In this document: positions 9,101 through 16,343 of the stretch, piece by piece
How positions within the stretch are numbered: the first letter of the stretch is position 1
Layout of the letters: every line of letters begins with the position of its first letter
From: an uncultured Alphaproteobacteria bacterium
GTDB lineage: Bacteria; Pseudomonadota; Alphaproteobacteria; Micavibrionales; Micavibrionaceae
Assembly (NCBI GenBank): GCA_900696495.1
Contig: CAADGI010000011.1
Span: 1 to 33,412, forward strand
Direction of reading: 5' to 3'
Length of the DNA stretch: 33,412 nt
The notes under the pieces: model-generated
What the model saw: the letters and a program-made list of their open reading frames with translations, nothing else
Database searches by the model: none
What the model was told of the DNA's origin: nothing
Position numbers and translations under genes: made by a program

Positions 9101-11072
9101 GGATGCTTATAACAAGCGCAGCTTGCGCGAGCGCACGAAGAAACTGAATAAAGAAAAATCATTTCTTCAGGCGGAAAGAGAACAGTTAATACATCAACAC
9201 CCGGATTCCAAGCTGTGGAAAAAGCACGAGGAGAGAGAAGAGCGTTATAAAAAAGACCGCCAGGAGCTCGAAAAAGATTGGGAAGGCTACAAGCAGCGCG
9301 GAGAACAGCTGGCCACCGAAGGAAAGCAGCTTAAAACCAGAGAAGATGCTCTTAATAAAGAATTTGCAGATTTCGAGAAAAGCAAAAACACGCTTACGCC
9401 TCAAGAACGTGAAGTGCGCGGAGGTGAGTTGATGACCAAGCGTGTGATGCTGCATGCCGATAGCATGACTCACGCTGATCGACTCGCCTATTATCAAGGC
9501 GCACAATTCAGCCTTATTTCCGGTCACCCGGCAGAAGCTGCCAAGCCCACGCGCTTGAAACCCGAAAATCCCGAGCCTTATGCCGATAACACGAAAGCCC
9601 TGGCTGAAGCGAAAAAGCAGCTTGCAAAAGAGTATCAGAAGCTTGGGAAAGAGAGTGAAAAAATAGAAGTCGAAGAAGAGAAGCTCAAGCGAGCGAAAGC
9701 TAAATTCAAGCTTCCTACTGACAGGCCGCTATCCAGCAGCGAACAAAACCAGCTTAAAAAAATCGAAGATATGCAGCTGGATATCGACACCAAAAAGGCT
9801 CAGCTCACAGCCCGGGAAACAGCGCTTGGCGAACATTCAGACTCTTATACTCAAGCATTGAAAAGATATGAACAACGCGAAAAAGCCCTCGATGCCGAAC
9901 AGAAAAAGCTTTATGAGAAGCAAGAAGATCTGGAAAAACGTTCACGTGAACTGGAGCGGGAAAAGAGCGGTTTAAAACCGAAAGATTATGTAGAAAAATC
10001 CCGCGCGCTGGCTTCGGAGCAAGATAATCTCCATACCGAGAGAACAAATCTTGACGCCAAACGCGCCGCGCATAATGGCGAAAGATACAGCCATACTTCC
10101 GCTCGTCCCGGCGATGTTCTTAAGCCGTGGCAACCGGCAACAGCGTTCAATGACGTGAAATTCGGACGCGGCATCGGTATAGGATTGGGCTCATGGAGCC
10201 TCTTCGGCCGCACCATGACTGTTGAAGGACGTCAGGATTTTAAAGATCAATTCAGTCTGGCCGCAACCGGCGCGGCTGCCGACGTTACCGGTATCGTCGC
10301 GGACAGCGTGGAAATACGCCAGGCCACAAAAATTGCACAGGCCGCGCAAGAAAGCAAAGCAGCTGCCAAAGCCGTTGGAGTTGTCCGCAGTCTCGCAATC
10401 GAGGAAACACTTGAGACGGCGTCAAAGGTCGCTGGCAAAATCAAAACGGGAAGCAGATTAGCAACCCCGATTGCCGTAGGTACTCAGGTTATTTCCACCG
10501 GAGTCGAGCTTGAACTTGGCCGCCGCAAGGGCGATGCCGGACGGGCTGCTGGCGCTACCGGGGCTGCTGCAGGCGCGGCAACAGGCATGGCCATAGGAGC
10601 CGGAATCGGTTTCTGGTTCGGCGGCGTCGGCGCTGTTCCAGGCGCGGCTATAGGTGTAGCCGCTGGCGCAGGCTTAGGGTTTCTGGGTGCCGTGTACGGT
10701 GAAAAAGCCGGACGCATGGCGCTGACCAGCACATTCTCCAAATGGTTCGGTATTGACGATGCAATCTTGAAGGCCGGTGAAGGCGGCGTGGAAATCGAAG
10801 TTGCCAAACATTACGACCTCAACAAAGACGGCATGCTGAGCCTTGATGAAATCAAGAAAGGTCTTGAGAAAAACGGCATTCATTCTTTGAGCGAAATGGA
10901 TACGGACCGCAACGGTCTTACCAACGAGGAACTCAAGACGGCGCTGCGCCGCGGTCTTGAAGGTTCGGCGGGCCTTGCCAAAGGACAATTCTCCGAAGCA
11001 TCAACTCCCGACACGACTTTAGTCGGTGCAGGCGTCGGCGGTCCGAAAATTGATCCTATGAAGCATAAATAG
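6135..11072 (+). CDS. Giant coiled-coil/glycine-zipper/EF-hand protein of unknown function
   Basis: Not recognised as a named family. The ATG at 6135 is preferred because AAGGG lies 7 bases upstream; a GTG at 6129 is too close to that site. The product is about 1,645 residues with no N-terminal signal peptide. Seen in order: a helical, charged N-terminal third with Thr/Glu/Ala-rich linkers (about 265-340 and 430-470); a short hydrophobic stretch, GGAGLAGLAL, near 642-652; a second disordered linker; coiled coil about 750-830; another linker; extended Lys/Glu coiled coils about 995-1100 and 1150-1310; a Gly/Ala glycine-zipper-like hydrophobic region about 1468-1527 that could insert into membranes; a canonical EF-hand loop D1561-E1572; and a second, imperfect loop D1589-E1599. 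It lies alone between alr and dnaB and is closed by its own terminator. It could be a structural, surface or effector-like protein; the sequence alone does not decide. Confidence 0.9.
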   Translation: MADNPADQETMERSARFFAEAIDIHRDHLGSEDAKIYEKLHDDLDAELSEGSEQLQKRFQWLERDLRLYSDADQISAEDKERLLHFTKRVIDDAMELSATRGEYAALGVLLKKGPKDGALAADKILNEGDLFANLDIPENLRGWFGENILAQAVTRDFSDRKKYNQEMLEQVNSNIRTIERWNLAESDAHLSRYAAKIKFYRDNKNADAVKEAEDRYNDLARKLQRQTRELFNDQVINGARSRGELQILYRLADKPTIGKRPVAEIAEPVVAEPQIDLQSKTAPVGDPQPDTKPADTQASTADSNLTQETDAASTSGNESPQTGTQTTEHKTAADTDATAGYETALQTLHKKGLALDPDYDAEAAEPALKSFVEYYLPFKSDEKIAPDDADKLDALGLAAELYHKANGDFEKMTSPELLELVLFANPSQGTAPQTADTPETGTAADAAADETAADKPDGKPETPLVTPADLDAFTRMAGNLNYDALVKQMSEQAHDGKLPAMDILGLLDEELNPEQGYNHKLAKDQMREFIIAIKGDPDQEISLGNHQAVQNLARLALAYKLTNGDMTKVAALYGRGNDNENDNEMAIIDDSVSRFKTVLAKYHEEETPETGAETAGVDNKDNPSQTQDNWLDTDNVNWAYVAGGAGLAGLALRKYLKSRTAARVATVTPAAAQPAAGANANAAGENRPAGDVDAAQTERPAEGVDTQQTRAAGTQGEAETAAHNTAEGNNVHRGQAQAAATVGDSAEMENALRRENLELKQNNLKYKEKELDDLKFDHRQLKEEYDKSPEKNAKTEKLLQFMEEGIDSKETNIEAIRREIYETERALEGRPRTAQIERTVEPARTQAERTVEAVQATESGRPVAAADNTPPSAQRTPVTPPRAGSQAQPELVPHTVLEAPAEQNASRQTETARPVISPDSVQSNETAKGSDPPISDSAGAKQSADGTIPDKSTASQTTGTDNRASAAETLNVLDDRDISRPERFGPTMDAYNKRSLRERTKKLNKEKSFLQAEREQLIHQHPDSKLWKKHEEREERYKKDRQELEKDWEGYKQRGEQLATEGKQLKTREDALNKEFADFEKSKNTLTPQEREVRGGELMTKRVMLHADSMTHADRLAYYQGAQFSLISGHPAEAAKPTRLKPENPEPYADNTKALAEAKKQLAKEYQKLGKESEKIEVEEEKLKRAKAKFKLPTDRPLSSSEQNQLKKIEDMQLDIDTKKAQLTARETALGEHSDSYTQALKRYEQREKALDAEQKKLYEKQEDLEKRSRELEREKSGLKPKDYVEKSRALASEQDNLHTERTNLDAKRAAHNGERYSHTSARPGDVLKPWQPATAFNDVKFGRGIGIGLGSWSLFGRTMTVEGRQDFKDQFSLAATGAAADVTGIVADSVEIRQATKIAQAAQESKAAAKAVGVVRSLAIEETLETASKVAGKIKTGSRLATPIAVGTQVISTGVELELGRRKGDAGRAAGATGAAAGAATGMAIGAGIGFWFGGVGAVPGAAIGVAAGAGLGFLGAVYGEKAGRMALTSTFSKWFGIDDAILKAGEGGVEIEVAKHYDLNKDGMLSLDEIKKGLEKNGIHSLSEMDTDRNGLTNEELKTALRRGLEGSAGLAKGQFSEASTPDTTLVGAGVGGPKIDPMKHK

Positions 11073-11087
11073 AAAATGGAAATCACG

Positions 11088-11116
11088 AAAAGGGAGCCGT
11101 CGCGGCTCCCTTTTTT
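11088..11116 (+). terminator. Rho-independent terminator, probably bidirectional
   Basis: Perfect 7-bp stem GGGAGCC/GGCTCCC (11092-11098 and 11104-11110) with loop GTCGC, followed by TTTTTT and preceded by AAAA. It ends the giant plus-strand gene, whose stop is at 11072. It also lies immediately beyond the dnaB stop on the minus strand, where the A-run becomes a short U-run. Confidence 0.9.
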
Positions 11117-12596
11117 AATACCGGTCTTCGTATTGTCCCTGGTGCGCGAGGTCGGAAAAGCGCGTGAAGGTCGGATTGAACTGCAGGCGCACCGTGCCGA
11201 TGGGACCGTGACGCGCCTTGGCGACGATGCATTCGCCGATATTCATCGCCTTGTCGCAGCGTTCCTGCCATTTCATGTGTTTCTCGGTGCCGGGCTCGGG
11301 CTCGGCGCGGCTTAGATAATATTCCTCGCGGTAGACGAACATGACGACATCGGCGTCCTGTTCGATAGAGCCGGATTCCCGAAGGTCGGAAAGCTGCGGG
11401 CGTTTGTCCTCGCGCTGCTCGACTTGTCTTGATAACTGCGAGAGCGCCAGCACGGGGATGGCAAGTTCCTTTGCAATTGCTTTTAACCCGCGCGTGATCT
11501 CGGAAACCTCCTGCACGCGGTTATCCAACCCCTGTTTCGATCCCGTGCCGCGCAGGAGCTGCAGGTAGTCGACGACCAGCAGGCCGAGACCGTGCTGGCG
11601 TTTCAACCGCCGCGCGCGCGTTCTGATCGCGCTGATCGAAAGGCCGGGCGTATCGTCGATATAAAGCGGAACCTGGCTGAGGCGCTGCGAGGCCTCGGCG
11701 AAGGCGCGGAAATCATCCTGCTTGATGGTGCCCTTGCGGATGGCATCGCTGGCGATGTTCGACTGGTCGGCGAGAATACGCGCCGCGAGCTGGTCGGATG
11801 ACATCTCGAGGCTGAAGAAGCCGACAATCGCGCCTTCAGCGCCGCCGGTTTCGGCGAATTTGTTGGCGGCGGCAAACGCGATGTTGGTCGCGAGCGCGGT
11901 TTTGCCCATCGATGGTCGTCCGGCGAGAATGAGCAGATCGGAATTTTGCAGACCGCCCAGGATTTTATCGATGTCGATCAGGCCCGTGGTGACGCCGGTG
12001 ACGTTGCCGTCTGATTTGTAGGCTTTTTCCGCGTGTTCGATAGCGGCGAGAACGGACGAGCGCAGCGTGACAAAGTTGCCCCGCACTTCCCCGGTTTCAG
12101 CAAGTTCAAACAGCCGCGCTTCGGCTTTTTCAATCGTGTCGGTCGCGGCGACGTCAATATCATGATCGAACGCATCATTGACGACTTCCTCGCCAATGGA
12201 AATCAGCTCGCGCTTGAGATGCAGGTCATAGATCGTGCGCGCGTAATCCTGCGCGTTGATGACGCTGACGACACTGGCGGCGAGATCGGCCAGATATTCC
12301 GCGCCGCCGACATCCTTGAGATCATCGTCCTTCTCGAAATAATTTTTAAGCGTGACCGGAGACGCGGTCTGGCCGCGGTCGATCATCTTGATGATCGCTT
12401 CGAAAATTCTCTGATGGGCAGGCAGAAAAAAATGCGCGGCCTTCAAGAAATCGCCGATCTTTTCAAAGACGCGGTTATCGACGAGCAATGCACCAAGCAA
12501 TGCCTGCTCGGCATCCTGGTTGTGCGGCAAGAGGCGATATGAAGGCTTGTCGCCGCTTTCGACCAGCGGCTTTTTTAAAGTGGCATATTGAACCAT
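11115..12596 (-). CDS. dnaB: Replicative DNA helicase DnaB
   Basis: Hexameric 5'-3' helicase of the replication fork; 493 residues. The N-terminal DnaB domain starts around HNQDAEQALLGALLVDN. The RecA-like helicase domain has Walker A GRPSMGKTAL near residue 223, followed by the Walker B/LLVVDYLQLL motif, LSQLSRQVEQREDKRPQLSDLRESGSIEQDAD and the C-terminal KARHGPIGTVRLQF block. Length and motif order are standard, with no intein. It follows rplI on the same strand, but the 167-base gap contains a hairpin-forming repeat cluster, so separate transcription or attenuation is possible. Confidence 0.97.
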   Translation of the reverse strand: MVQYATLKKPLVESGDKPSYRLLPHNQDAEQALLGALLVDNRVFEKIGDFLKAAHFFLPAHQRIFEAIIKMIDRGQTASPVTLKNYFEKDDDLKDVGGAEYLADLAASVVSVINAQDYARTIYDLHLKRELISIGEEVVNDAFDHDIDVAATDTIEKAEARLFELAETGEVRGNFVTLRSSVLAAIEHAEKAYKSDGNVTGVTTGLIDIDKILGGLQNSDLLILAGRPSMGKTALATNIAFAAANKFAETGGAEGAIVGFFSLEMSSDQLAARILADQSNIASDAIRKGTIKQDDFRAFAEASQRLSQVPLYIDDTPGLSISAIRTRARRLKRQHGLGLLVVDYLQLLRGTGSKQGLDNRVQEVSEITRGLKAIAKELAIPVLALSQLSRQVEQREDKRPQLSDLRESGSIEQDADVVMFVYREEYYLSRAEPEPGTEKHMKWQERCDKAMNIGECIVAKARHGPIGTVRLQFNPTFTRFSDLAHQGQYEDRY

Positions 12597-12678
12597 GAAC
12601 CGGAGTCTAGCAGGACCGAAATTACAAATTCCAGATTTTGTTTATTACCAGATGTGAATAGCGGGGATGGATTAAGTA

Positions 12679-12757
12679 AAACCACAGCGGCCACAGGCGA
12701 AATCACAGCGCTTCTTGCGGAAAAGTCGCCTGTGTATTCGCTGTGGACGCTGTGGTT
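12679..12757. repeat. Nested inverted repeat cluster between rplI and dnaB
   Basis: AACCACAGCG at 12680-12689 pairs with CGCTGTGGTT at 12748-12757. Inside it, CACAGGCGA (12692-12700) pairs with TCGCCTGTG (12726-12734), and CACAGCG (12704-12710) can pair with CGCTGTG near 12739-12745. Read on the minus strand, the outer stem is followed by TTTT. This could act as a terminator or attenuator after rplI and before dnaB. About six copies of CACAG/CTGTG are present in 80 bases. Confidence 0.75.
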
Positions 12758-12763
12758 AAAACT

Positions 12764-13498
12764 TTATTCCTCTGCGTTTTCTTCAGCGTCGCCTGCTTCG
12801 GCCTCATCGGACTTGCGGGCTTTTTTACGCTCGGCGCGGGCCTTGGATTTGGCAGCCGATTCAGCGGCCTCCTCGGACTCTTCAGCCGTTTCAGCGGCTT
12901 CGCGTTCGCGGGTCGCCTCGAGAGCGTCGGCTTCCAGCACGCCGGCCAAGGCGTCTTCATTCGACTCCTCGGCTTTCTTGCGGCCGGCCTGGCTTTCATC
13001 AGCGATGAGCGCCTTGCCGGTTTTCGCCTGCGTTTCGGCTTCTTCGGCGCTGCGGGCGATGTTGACGACGACCGATACCTTCACCTCGGGGTGGAGGACG
13101 ATATCGACATTAAACAAACCGATCGATTTGAAGTTCTGGTTCATCTGAACCATCGAACGTTCGAGCTTCTCGCCGGATGCGGCGGAAACCTGCTCGGCGA
13201 TGTCGCGCGACGTGACCGACCCGTAAAGCTGTCCGGCTTCGGACGCCTGGCGGATGAGCGGCGCCTTGATGCCGTCCAGTTTCTTGGCGACTTTCTCGGC
13301 GACCGTGCGGCGCTTGTCGTTCTCGGCGGCCAGGACTTTTTTCTGGGCCTCGAAATACGCGATGTTTTCCTTGCTGGCGCGCAGGGCTTTTTTCTGCGGC
13401 AGCAGGTAATTACGCGCATAGCCGGGACGGACAGAGACGACATCGCCCATGTTGCCCAGGTTTTCAACGCGTTCTAACAATACGACTTGTGTAGCCAT
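12764..13498 (-). CDS. rplI: 50S ribosomal protein L9 with long acidic C-terminal extension
   Basis: L9 binds 23S rRNA near the base of the L1 stalk. The N-terminal domain is clear (VVLLERVENLGNMGDVVSVRPGYARNYLLP), followed by the connecting helix and the C-terminal domain to about residue 150. The protein is 244 residues, against roughly 150-200 usual, because of an Ala/Glu/Lys-rich tail (about 155-244) that is low-complexity and probably disordered or helical. It lies 23 bases downstream of rpsR in the rpsF-rpsR-rplI ribosomal operon. Confidence 0.95.
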   Translation of the reverse strand: MATQVVLLERVENLGNMGDVVSVRPGYARNYLLPQKKALRASKENIAYFEAQKKVLAAENDKRRTVAEKVAKKLDGIKAPLIRQASEAGQLYGSVTSRDIAEQVSAASGEKLERSMVQMNQNFKSIGLFNVDIVLHPEVKVSVVVNIARSAEEAETQAKTGKALIADESQAGRKKAEESNEDALAGVLEADALEATREREAAETAEESEEAAESAAKSKARAERKKARKSDEAEAGDAEENAEE

Positions 13499-13521
13499 TG
13501 TCTGATTCCTTCTCTCTGGCC

Positions 13522-13872
13522 TTATTCGCGGTCACGGGGAGCGCGATCGCGCGGCGCGCCGTCGCGGTCGCCACGGGAGCCGTACTCTCTCGGACCCTTG
13601 TTAAAGGGACGCTGGCCGCCTTCGCTCTCGGTGCGAACATAAGGCAGGATCGCCATGAAGCGGGCCTGCTTGATCGCTTTCGCGAGCTCGCGCTGTTTCT
13701 TTTGCGAAACGGCGGTGATGCGGCTCGGGATGACCTTGCCGCGCTCGGAGATGTAGCGGTTCAGCATGCGCAAATCTTTCCAGTCGATCTCGGGCGCATT
13801 CGGGCCGGAGAACGGGCACGTCTTGCGACGGCGGAAAAACGGACGTTTTACGTTTGATTGTTCGGTGCTCAT
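13522..13872 (-). CDS. rpsR: 30S ribosomal protein S18 with Arg/Asp-rich tail
   Basis: Small-subunit protein that binds 16S rRNA as a pair with S6. The conserved core, about residues 10-85, contains [58 protein letters not shown]. The protein is 116 residues; about 30 extra C-terminal residues form a Gly/Arg/Asp-rich RDR-type tail beyond the usual end. Its ATG overlaps the rpsF TAA by one base (TAATG), implying coupled synthesis of the S6/S18 pair. Confidence 0.96.
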   Translation of the reverse strand: MSTEQSNVKRPFFRRRKTCPFSGPNAPEIDWKDLRMLNRYISERGKVIPSRITAVSQKKQRELAKAIKQARFMAILPYVRTESEGGQRPFNKGPREYGSRGDRDGAPRDRAPRDRE

Positions 13873-14225
13873 TACGCAGCCTCCCTTTCTTCATCATAGC
13901 GCTTCTCTTTGTCGAGGATCGCGGACTGCGCTTTTGAGGGCGCGTTGCGGCGAATGGTCAGGCTGCGCATGATGTCTTCGTGCAGGCGAAGGTTACGCTC
14001 GAGCTCGATGACGGCTTCGCCGGCGGCGTCCGTTTCGATCAGCACGTAATGCGCCTTGCGGGCTTTTTTAATTCTGTAGGCGAGCGTGCGCAGGCCCCAG
14101 TATTCGGTCTTCAGAATTTTTCCCTTCAGATCGGTGACGATCTTGGAGAATTTATCGGTGAGGTCTTTGACCTGCGCTTCCGTCAGGTCCTGCCGCGCGA
14201 TAAACACGGTTTCATAGATTGGCAT
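13872..14225 (-). CDS. rpsF: 30S ribosomal protein S6
   Basis: S6 binds 16S rRNA with S18. The family start [19 protein letters not shown] is followed by the [26 protein letters not shown] block. Two in-frame ATGs are possible. AGGAG is 1 base from the upstream one (14231) and 7 bases from the downstream one (14225), so I chose the latter, giving 117 residues. It is the first gene of the rpsF-rpsR-rplI group, preceded by a structured leader. Confidence 0.96.
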   Translation of the reverse strand: MPIYETVFIARQDLTEAQVKDLTDKFSKIVTDLKGKILKTEYWGLRTLAYRIKKARKAHYVLIETDAAGEAVIELERNLRLHEDIMRSLTIRRNAPSKAQSAILDKEKRYDEEREAA

Positions 14226-14250
14226 TTTCATGCTCCTCTCGGTTTATGAC

Positions 14251-14268
14251 CCCCGTTAATCTTCGGGG
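14251..14268 (-). promoter_or_regulatory. Leader hairpin upstream of rpsF (candidate S6:S18 autoregulatory element)
   Basis: On the minus strand CCCCG and CGGGG form a 5-bp stem with an 8-base loop, about 25-40 bases before the rpsF start. A GCCGGC palindrome lies just upstream. S6:S18 leader elements with a conserved CCG are known in many bacteria, but I cannot confirm the bulge geometry here. Confidence 0.35.
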
Positions 14269-14327
14269 AAAGCCGGCAGCACAATCGCTGACGGCGAGGT
14301 TATATAATCCAGCCATGGCTGAAAGAT

Positions 14328-14353
14328 GAGGGGTTTTAGCCCCTTTCGGGGTT
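14328..14353. terminator. Hairpins after the 103-residue hypothetical gene
   Basis: Two mutually exclusive stems share the central CCCC: GGGG-TTTTAG-CCCC and CCCC-TTTC-GGGG. They lie between the small hypothetical gene (stop at 14392) and rpsF, both on the minus strand. They could terminate or attenuate readthrough into the ribosomal operon; no long U-run follows, so termination is uncertain. Confidence 0.4.
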
Positions 14354-14391
14354 CAAAAGCAAGGGTTTTCTGGCGGTATTTTCAGGGGGGA

Positions 14392-14703
14392 TTATTCGTC
14401 CTGGACGGAGCGGTAAAAGCCGCCTTCCGGGGCAACGCCGAGATTGGCGGCCCGGGCGATATGGGCGGCCATGAAGGCGGACCATGAACCTGGGGTCTTG
14501 TCCTGGTGCTTGACCATGCCCCGGCGCAGCATCTGGGTGAGCTGGCCGCGGGTCAAATTGGGGTTTTCGAGGGCGTCCTTGAAGTCCGAAAGAGCAAGGG
14601 TGGCAAACTCGGCATAATCAGCGTTAACCGCGTCATAGCAGGCGAACGCGTCGTTCGTCTGTTCAATAAGAATGCGTATCCTTTGATGGACGGATAGGCT
14701 CAC
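14392..14703 (-). CDS. Small hypothetical protein upstream of rpsF
   Basis: Unrecognised, 103 residues, starting with GTG and preceded at 7 bases by AGGGG, a good ribosome-binding site. The product is soluble and mainly helical in character, with no signal peptide or membrane segment. It has an N-terminal QRIRILIEQTNDAF helix and a central LTRGQLTQMLRRGMVKHQDKTPGSW stretch. It lies on the same strand as the rpsF operon but is separated from it by about 165 bases with hairpins. Coding is supported by the ribosome-binding site and protein-like composition. Confidence 0.7.
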   Translation of the reverse strand: MSLSVHQRIRILIEQTNDAFACYDAVNADYAEFATLALSDFKDALENPNLTRGQLTQMLRRGMVKHQDKTPGSWSAFMAAHIARAANLGVAPEGGFYRSVQDE

Positions 14704-14889
14704 AATAAATCCCCTGTTAAAAGCTTTTTGTCTTTAAAACGCAGTCCCGGGAGGCTGATCCGGAAATTCCCCCCTTTGAAAGCAGCAATCCTTCTGCTAA
14801 ATCAGCCGTACTTTGATGTTTGATAGTTTCATACGGCCATGAAAATCGCAAAATTTTTCTAACGAATTTATGGTGCGCCGCGAAATTAA

Positions 14890-14919
14890 ATGACTCTGAT
14901 AAATTAGTATTTGTAATAT
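14890..14919 (+). promoter_or_regulatory. Candidate fabD promoter
   Basis: ATGACT (14890-14895) and TAATAT (14914-14919) are spaced 18 bases apart in the AT-rich spacer between the divergent hypothetical gene and fabD. The match to sigma-70 is moderate. The rest of the 14704-14961 spacer shows no other structure I can support. Confidence 0.3.
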
Positions 14920-14961
14920 TATTTCAAATTTCTTCGTTTAAACACAATAAGTTGAGGCAAA

Positions 14962-15897
14962 ATGACACGCGCATTCATCTTTCCCGGGCAAGGTTCGCAG
15001 GCTGTGGGTATGGGCCGGGATTTATATGACGCCTTTGCCGAGGCCAGGGACGTTTTCGGGGAAATCGACGAATCGCTGGGCAAAAACTTAAGCACAATCA
15101 TCTTCGAGGGACCGGAGGGCGACCTCAACCTCACCGAAAACACCCAGCCCGCTTTGATGGCGGTTTCGATGGCGGTCGTGCGTGTGTTGCAGAAGCAAGG
15201 AGGCATCGACCTCGCGAAAAAATCCGCATTCGTGGCCGGGCACAGCCTCGGCGAATATTCCGCGCTGACGGCCGCCGGTTCGCTCGACATTCCCATCACC
15301 GCGAAACTTTTGAACTTGCGCGGCCAGTCGATGCAGAAAGCCGTCCCGGTCGGTGTCGGCGCGATGGCGGCGGTTCTGGGTCCGACATTTGAAGAAGTGT
15401 TCCAGGTCGCAAAAGATTCCGGCAGCGAGGTCGCGAACGACAATTCCATCGGGCAGGTCGTCATCAGCGGCAAAAAAGAGGCCGTCGAAAAAGCGATTGC
15501 CCTCGCCACCGAGCGCGGCGCGAAGCGCGCGATCCTGCTTCCCGTCTCCGCGCCCTTTCACTGCTCGCTGATGGAGCCCGCCGCGAAAGCCATGGAAAGC
15601 GCCCTCGCCGAAACCAATCTGAAAGCGCCCTCGCCCGCCGTCGTTTCCAACGTTACCGCGCAATCCGTTACAGATCCGGCGCAGATCAAGCAATTACTGG
15701 TCGAGCAGATCACGGGCATGGTGCGCTGGCGCGAGTCCGTGCTCTGGATGAAAACGCAGGGCGTCACGGAAATGATCGAACTTGGCGCGGGCAAAGTTCT
15801 TAACGGACTGGTCAAACGCATCGACAAGGACATCGCCGTCGACAGCGTTTCCAGCCCGGGGCAGATCGAGGCGCTTATTCAGAAATTAAACTCCTAA
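14962..15897 (+). CDS. fabD: Malonyl-CoA:ACP transacylase
   Basis: Transfers malonyl from CoA to acyl carrier protein, supplying fatty acid elongation; 311 residues, cytoplasmic. Seen: FPGQGSQAVGMG at the N-terminus, nucleophile S95 in GHSLGEYSAL, active-site H200 in APFHCSLMEPA, and the IELGAGKVLNGLVKRI C-terminal block. GAGG lies just upstream of the start. In related genomes fabG usually follows directly; here a palindromic element and two minus-strand genes intervene. Confidence 0.96.
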   Translation: MTRAFIFPGQGSQAVGMGRDLYDAFAEARDVFGEIDESLGKNLSTIIFEGPEGDLNLTENTQPALMAVSMAVVRVLQKQGGIDLAKKSAFVAGHSLGEYSALTAAGSLDIPITAKLLNLRGQSMQKAVPVGVGAMAAVLGPTFEEVFQVAKDSGSEVANDNSIGQVVISGKKEAVEKAIALATERGAKRAILLPVSAPFHCSLMEPAAKAMESALAETNLKAPSPAVVSNVTAQSVTDPAQIKQLLVEQITGMVRWRESVLWMKTQGVTEMIELGAGKVLNGLVKRIDKDIAVDSVSSPGQIEALIQKLNS

Positions 15898-15963
15898 TGT
15901 CATGCCCGCGCAGGCGGGCATCCGGCAAAAAAAGACCAGACCCCCGCCTTCGCGGGGGTGACA
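15898..15963. repeat. Palindromic intergenic element (TGTCAT ends), probably also a bidirectional terminator
   Basis: Starts TGTCAT and ends TGACA. It contains two strong hairpins: ATGCCCGC/GCGGGCAT (15902-15921) and ACCCCCGC/GCGGGGGT (15940-15959). TTGTTTTT follows on the plus strand. It fills the gap between the convergent fabD and small hypothetical genes and belongs with the similar elements at about 29.3 and 31.0 kb. Confidence 0.85.
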
Positions 15964-15969
15964 TTGTTT

Positions 15970-16131
15970 TTAGAGCTTCAATTCGCGGAGAGTTTCAGAC
16001 GTTGCTTTCAAGGCCGTGCCCGTCGATTCATTTCCCGCATCAAAATAGCCGCCGGCGATCTTGCTGAGTTCACCTGAACTTTTTCTGAGTTCGAAAAGCG
16101 CGTTGGCCGGAACGGTGAGCATCATGCGCAT
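15970..16131 (-). CDS. Very small hypothetical protein (53 residues)
   Basis: Unrecognised. The open frame extends further upstream, but that part is the shadow of the preceding gene. The ATG at 16131 has GAGG 10 bases upstream, and a second ATG at 16125 overlaps the stop of the upstream gene as ATGA. The product (MRMMLTVPANALFELRKSS...) is soluble and Ser/Ala/Leu-rich. It is probably co-translated with the 73-residue gene before it. Confidence 0.5.
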   Translation of the reverse strand: MRMMLTVPANALFELRKSSGELSKIAGGYFDAGNESTGTALKATSETLRELKL

Positions 16132-16343
16132 TGTTCGGCATCCTCGATGGATTCCTTGATGTCGTGAATGGCGCGCAGCAATTCGTGGCTGGCGTTCGCC
16201 GCCTGGCAGGCAAGGTAGAATTCCTCCCACGCCTTGCTGAGGCCGATTTCATCCGGCCTGAAATCCTTGACGATGTTGCCGAGGATGATTGAATCCACGG
16301 AACAGTATTTCGCTTCGGTTTTAGTCTGCGTGGCTTTTGCCAT
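16122..16343 (-). CDS. Small hypothetical protein (73 residues)
   Basis: Unrecognised. The product is acidic and helical, with two cysteines and no membrane segment; it includes VDSIILGNIVKDFRPDEIG and a C-terminal AIHDIKESIEDAEQCA. It is divergent from fabG, with about 105 bases between the starts, and its 3' end overlaps the 53-residue gene. The pair interrupts the usual fabD-fabG linkage. Confidence 0.6.
   Translation of the reverse strand: MAKATQTKTEAKYCSVDSIILGNIVKDFRPDEIGLSKAWEEFYLACQAANASHELLRAIHDIKESIEDAEQCA

Noticed and set aside
12743..13477. 244-codon plus-strand frame opposite rplI
   Set aside because: Mirror of the L9 gene and its repetitive tail; the Phe/Gly-rich product is a by-product of the Ala/Glu codons.
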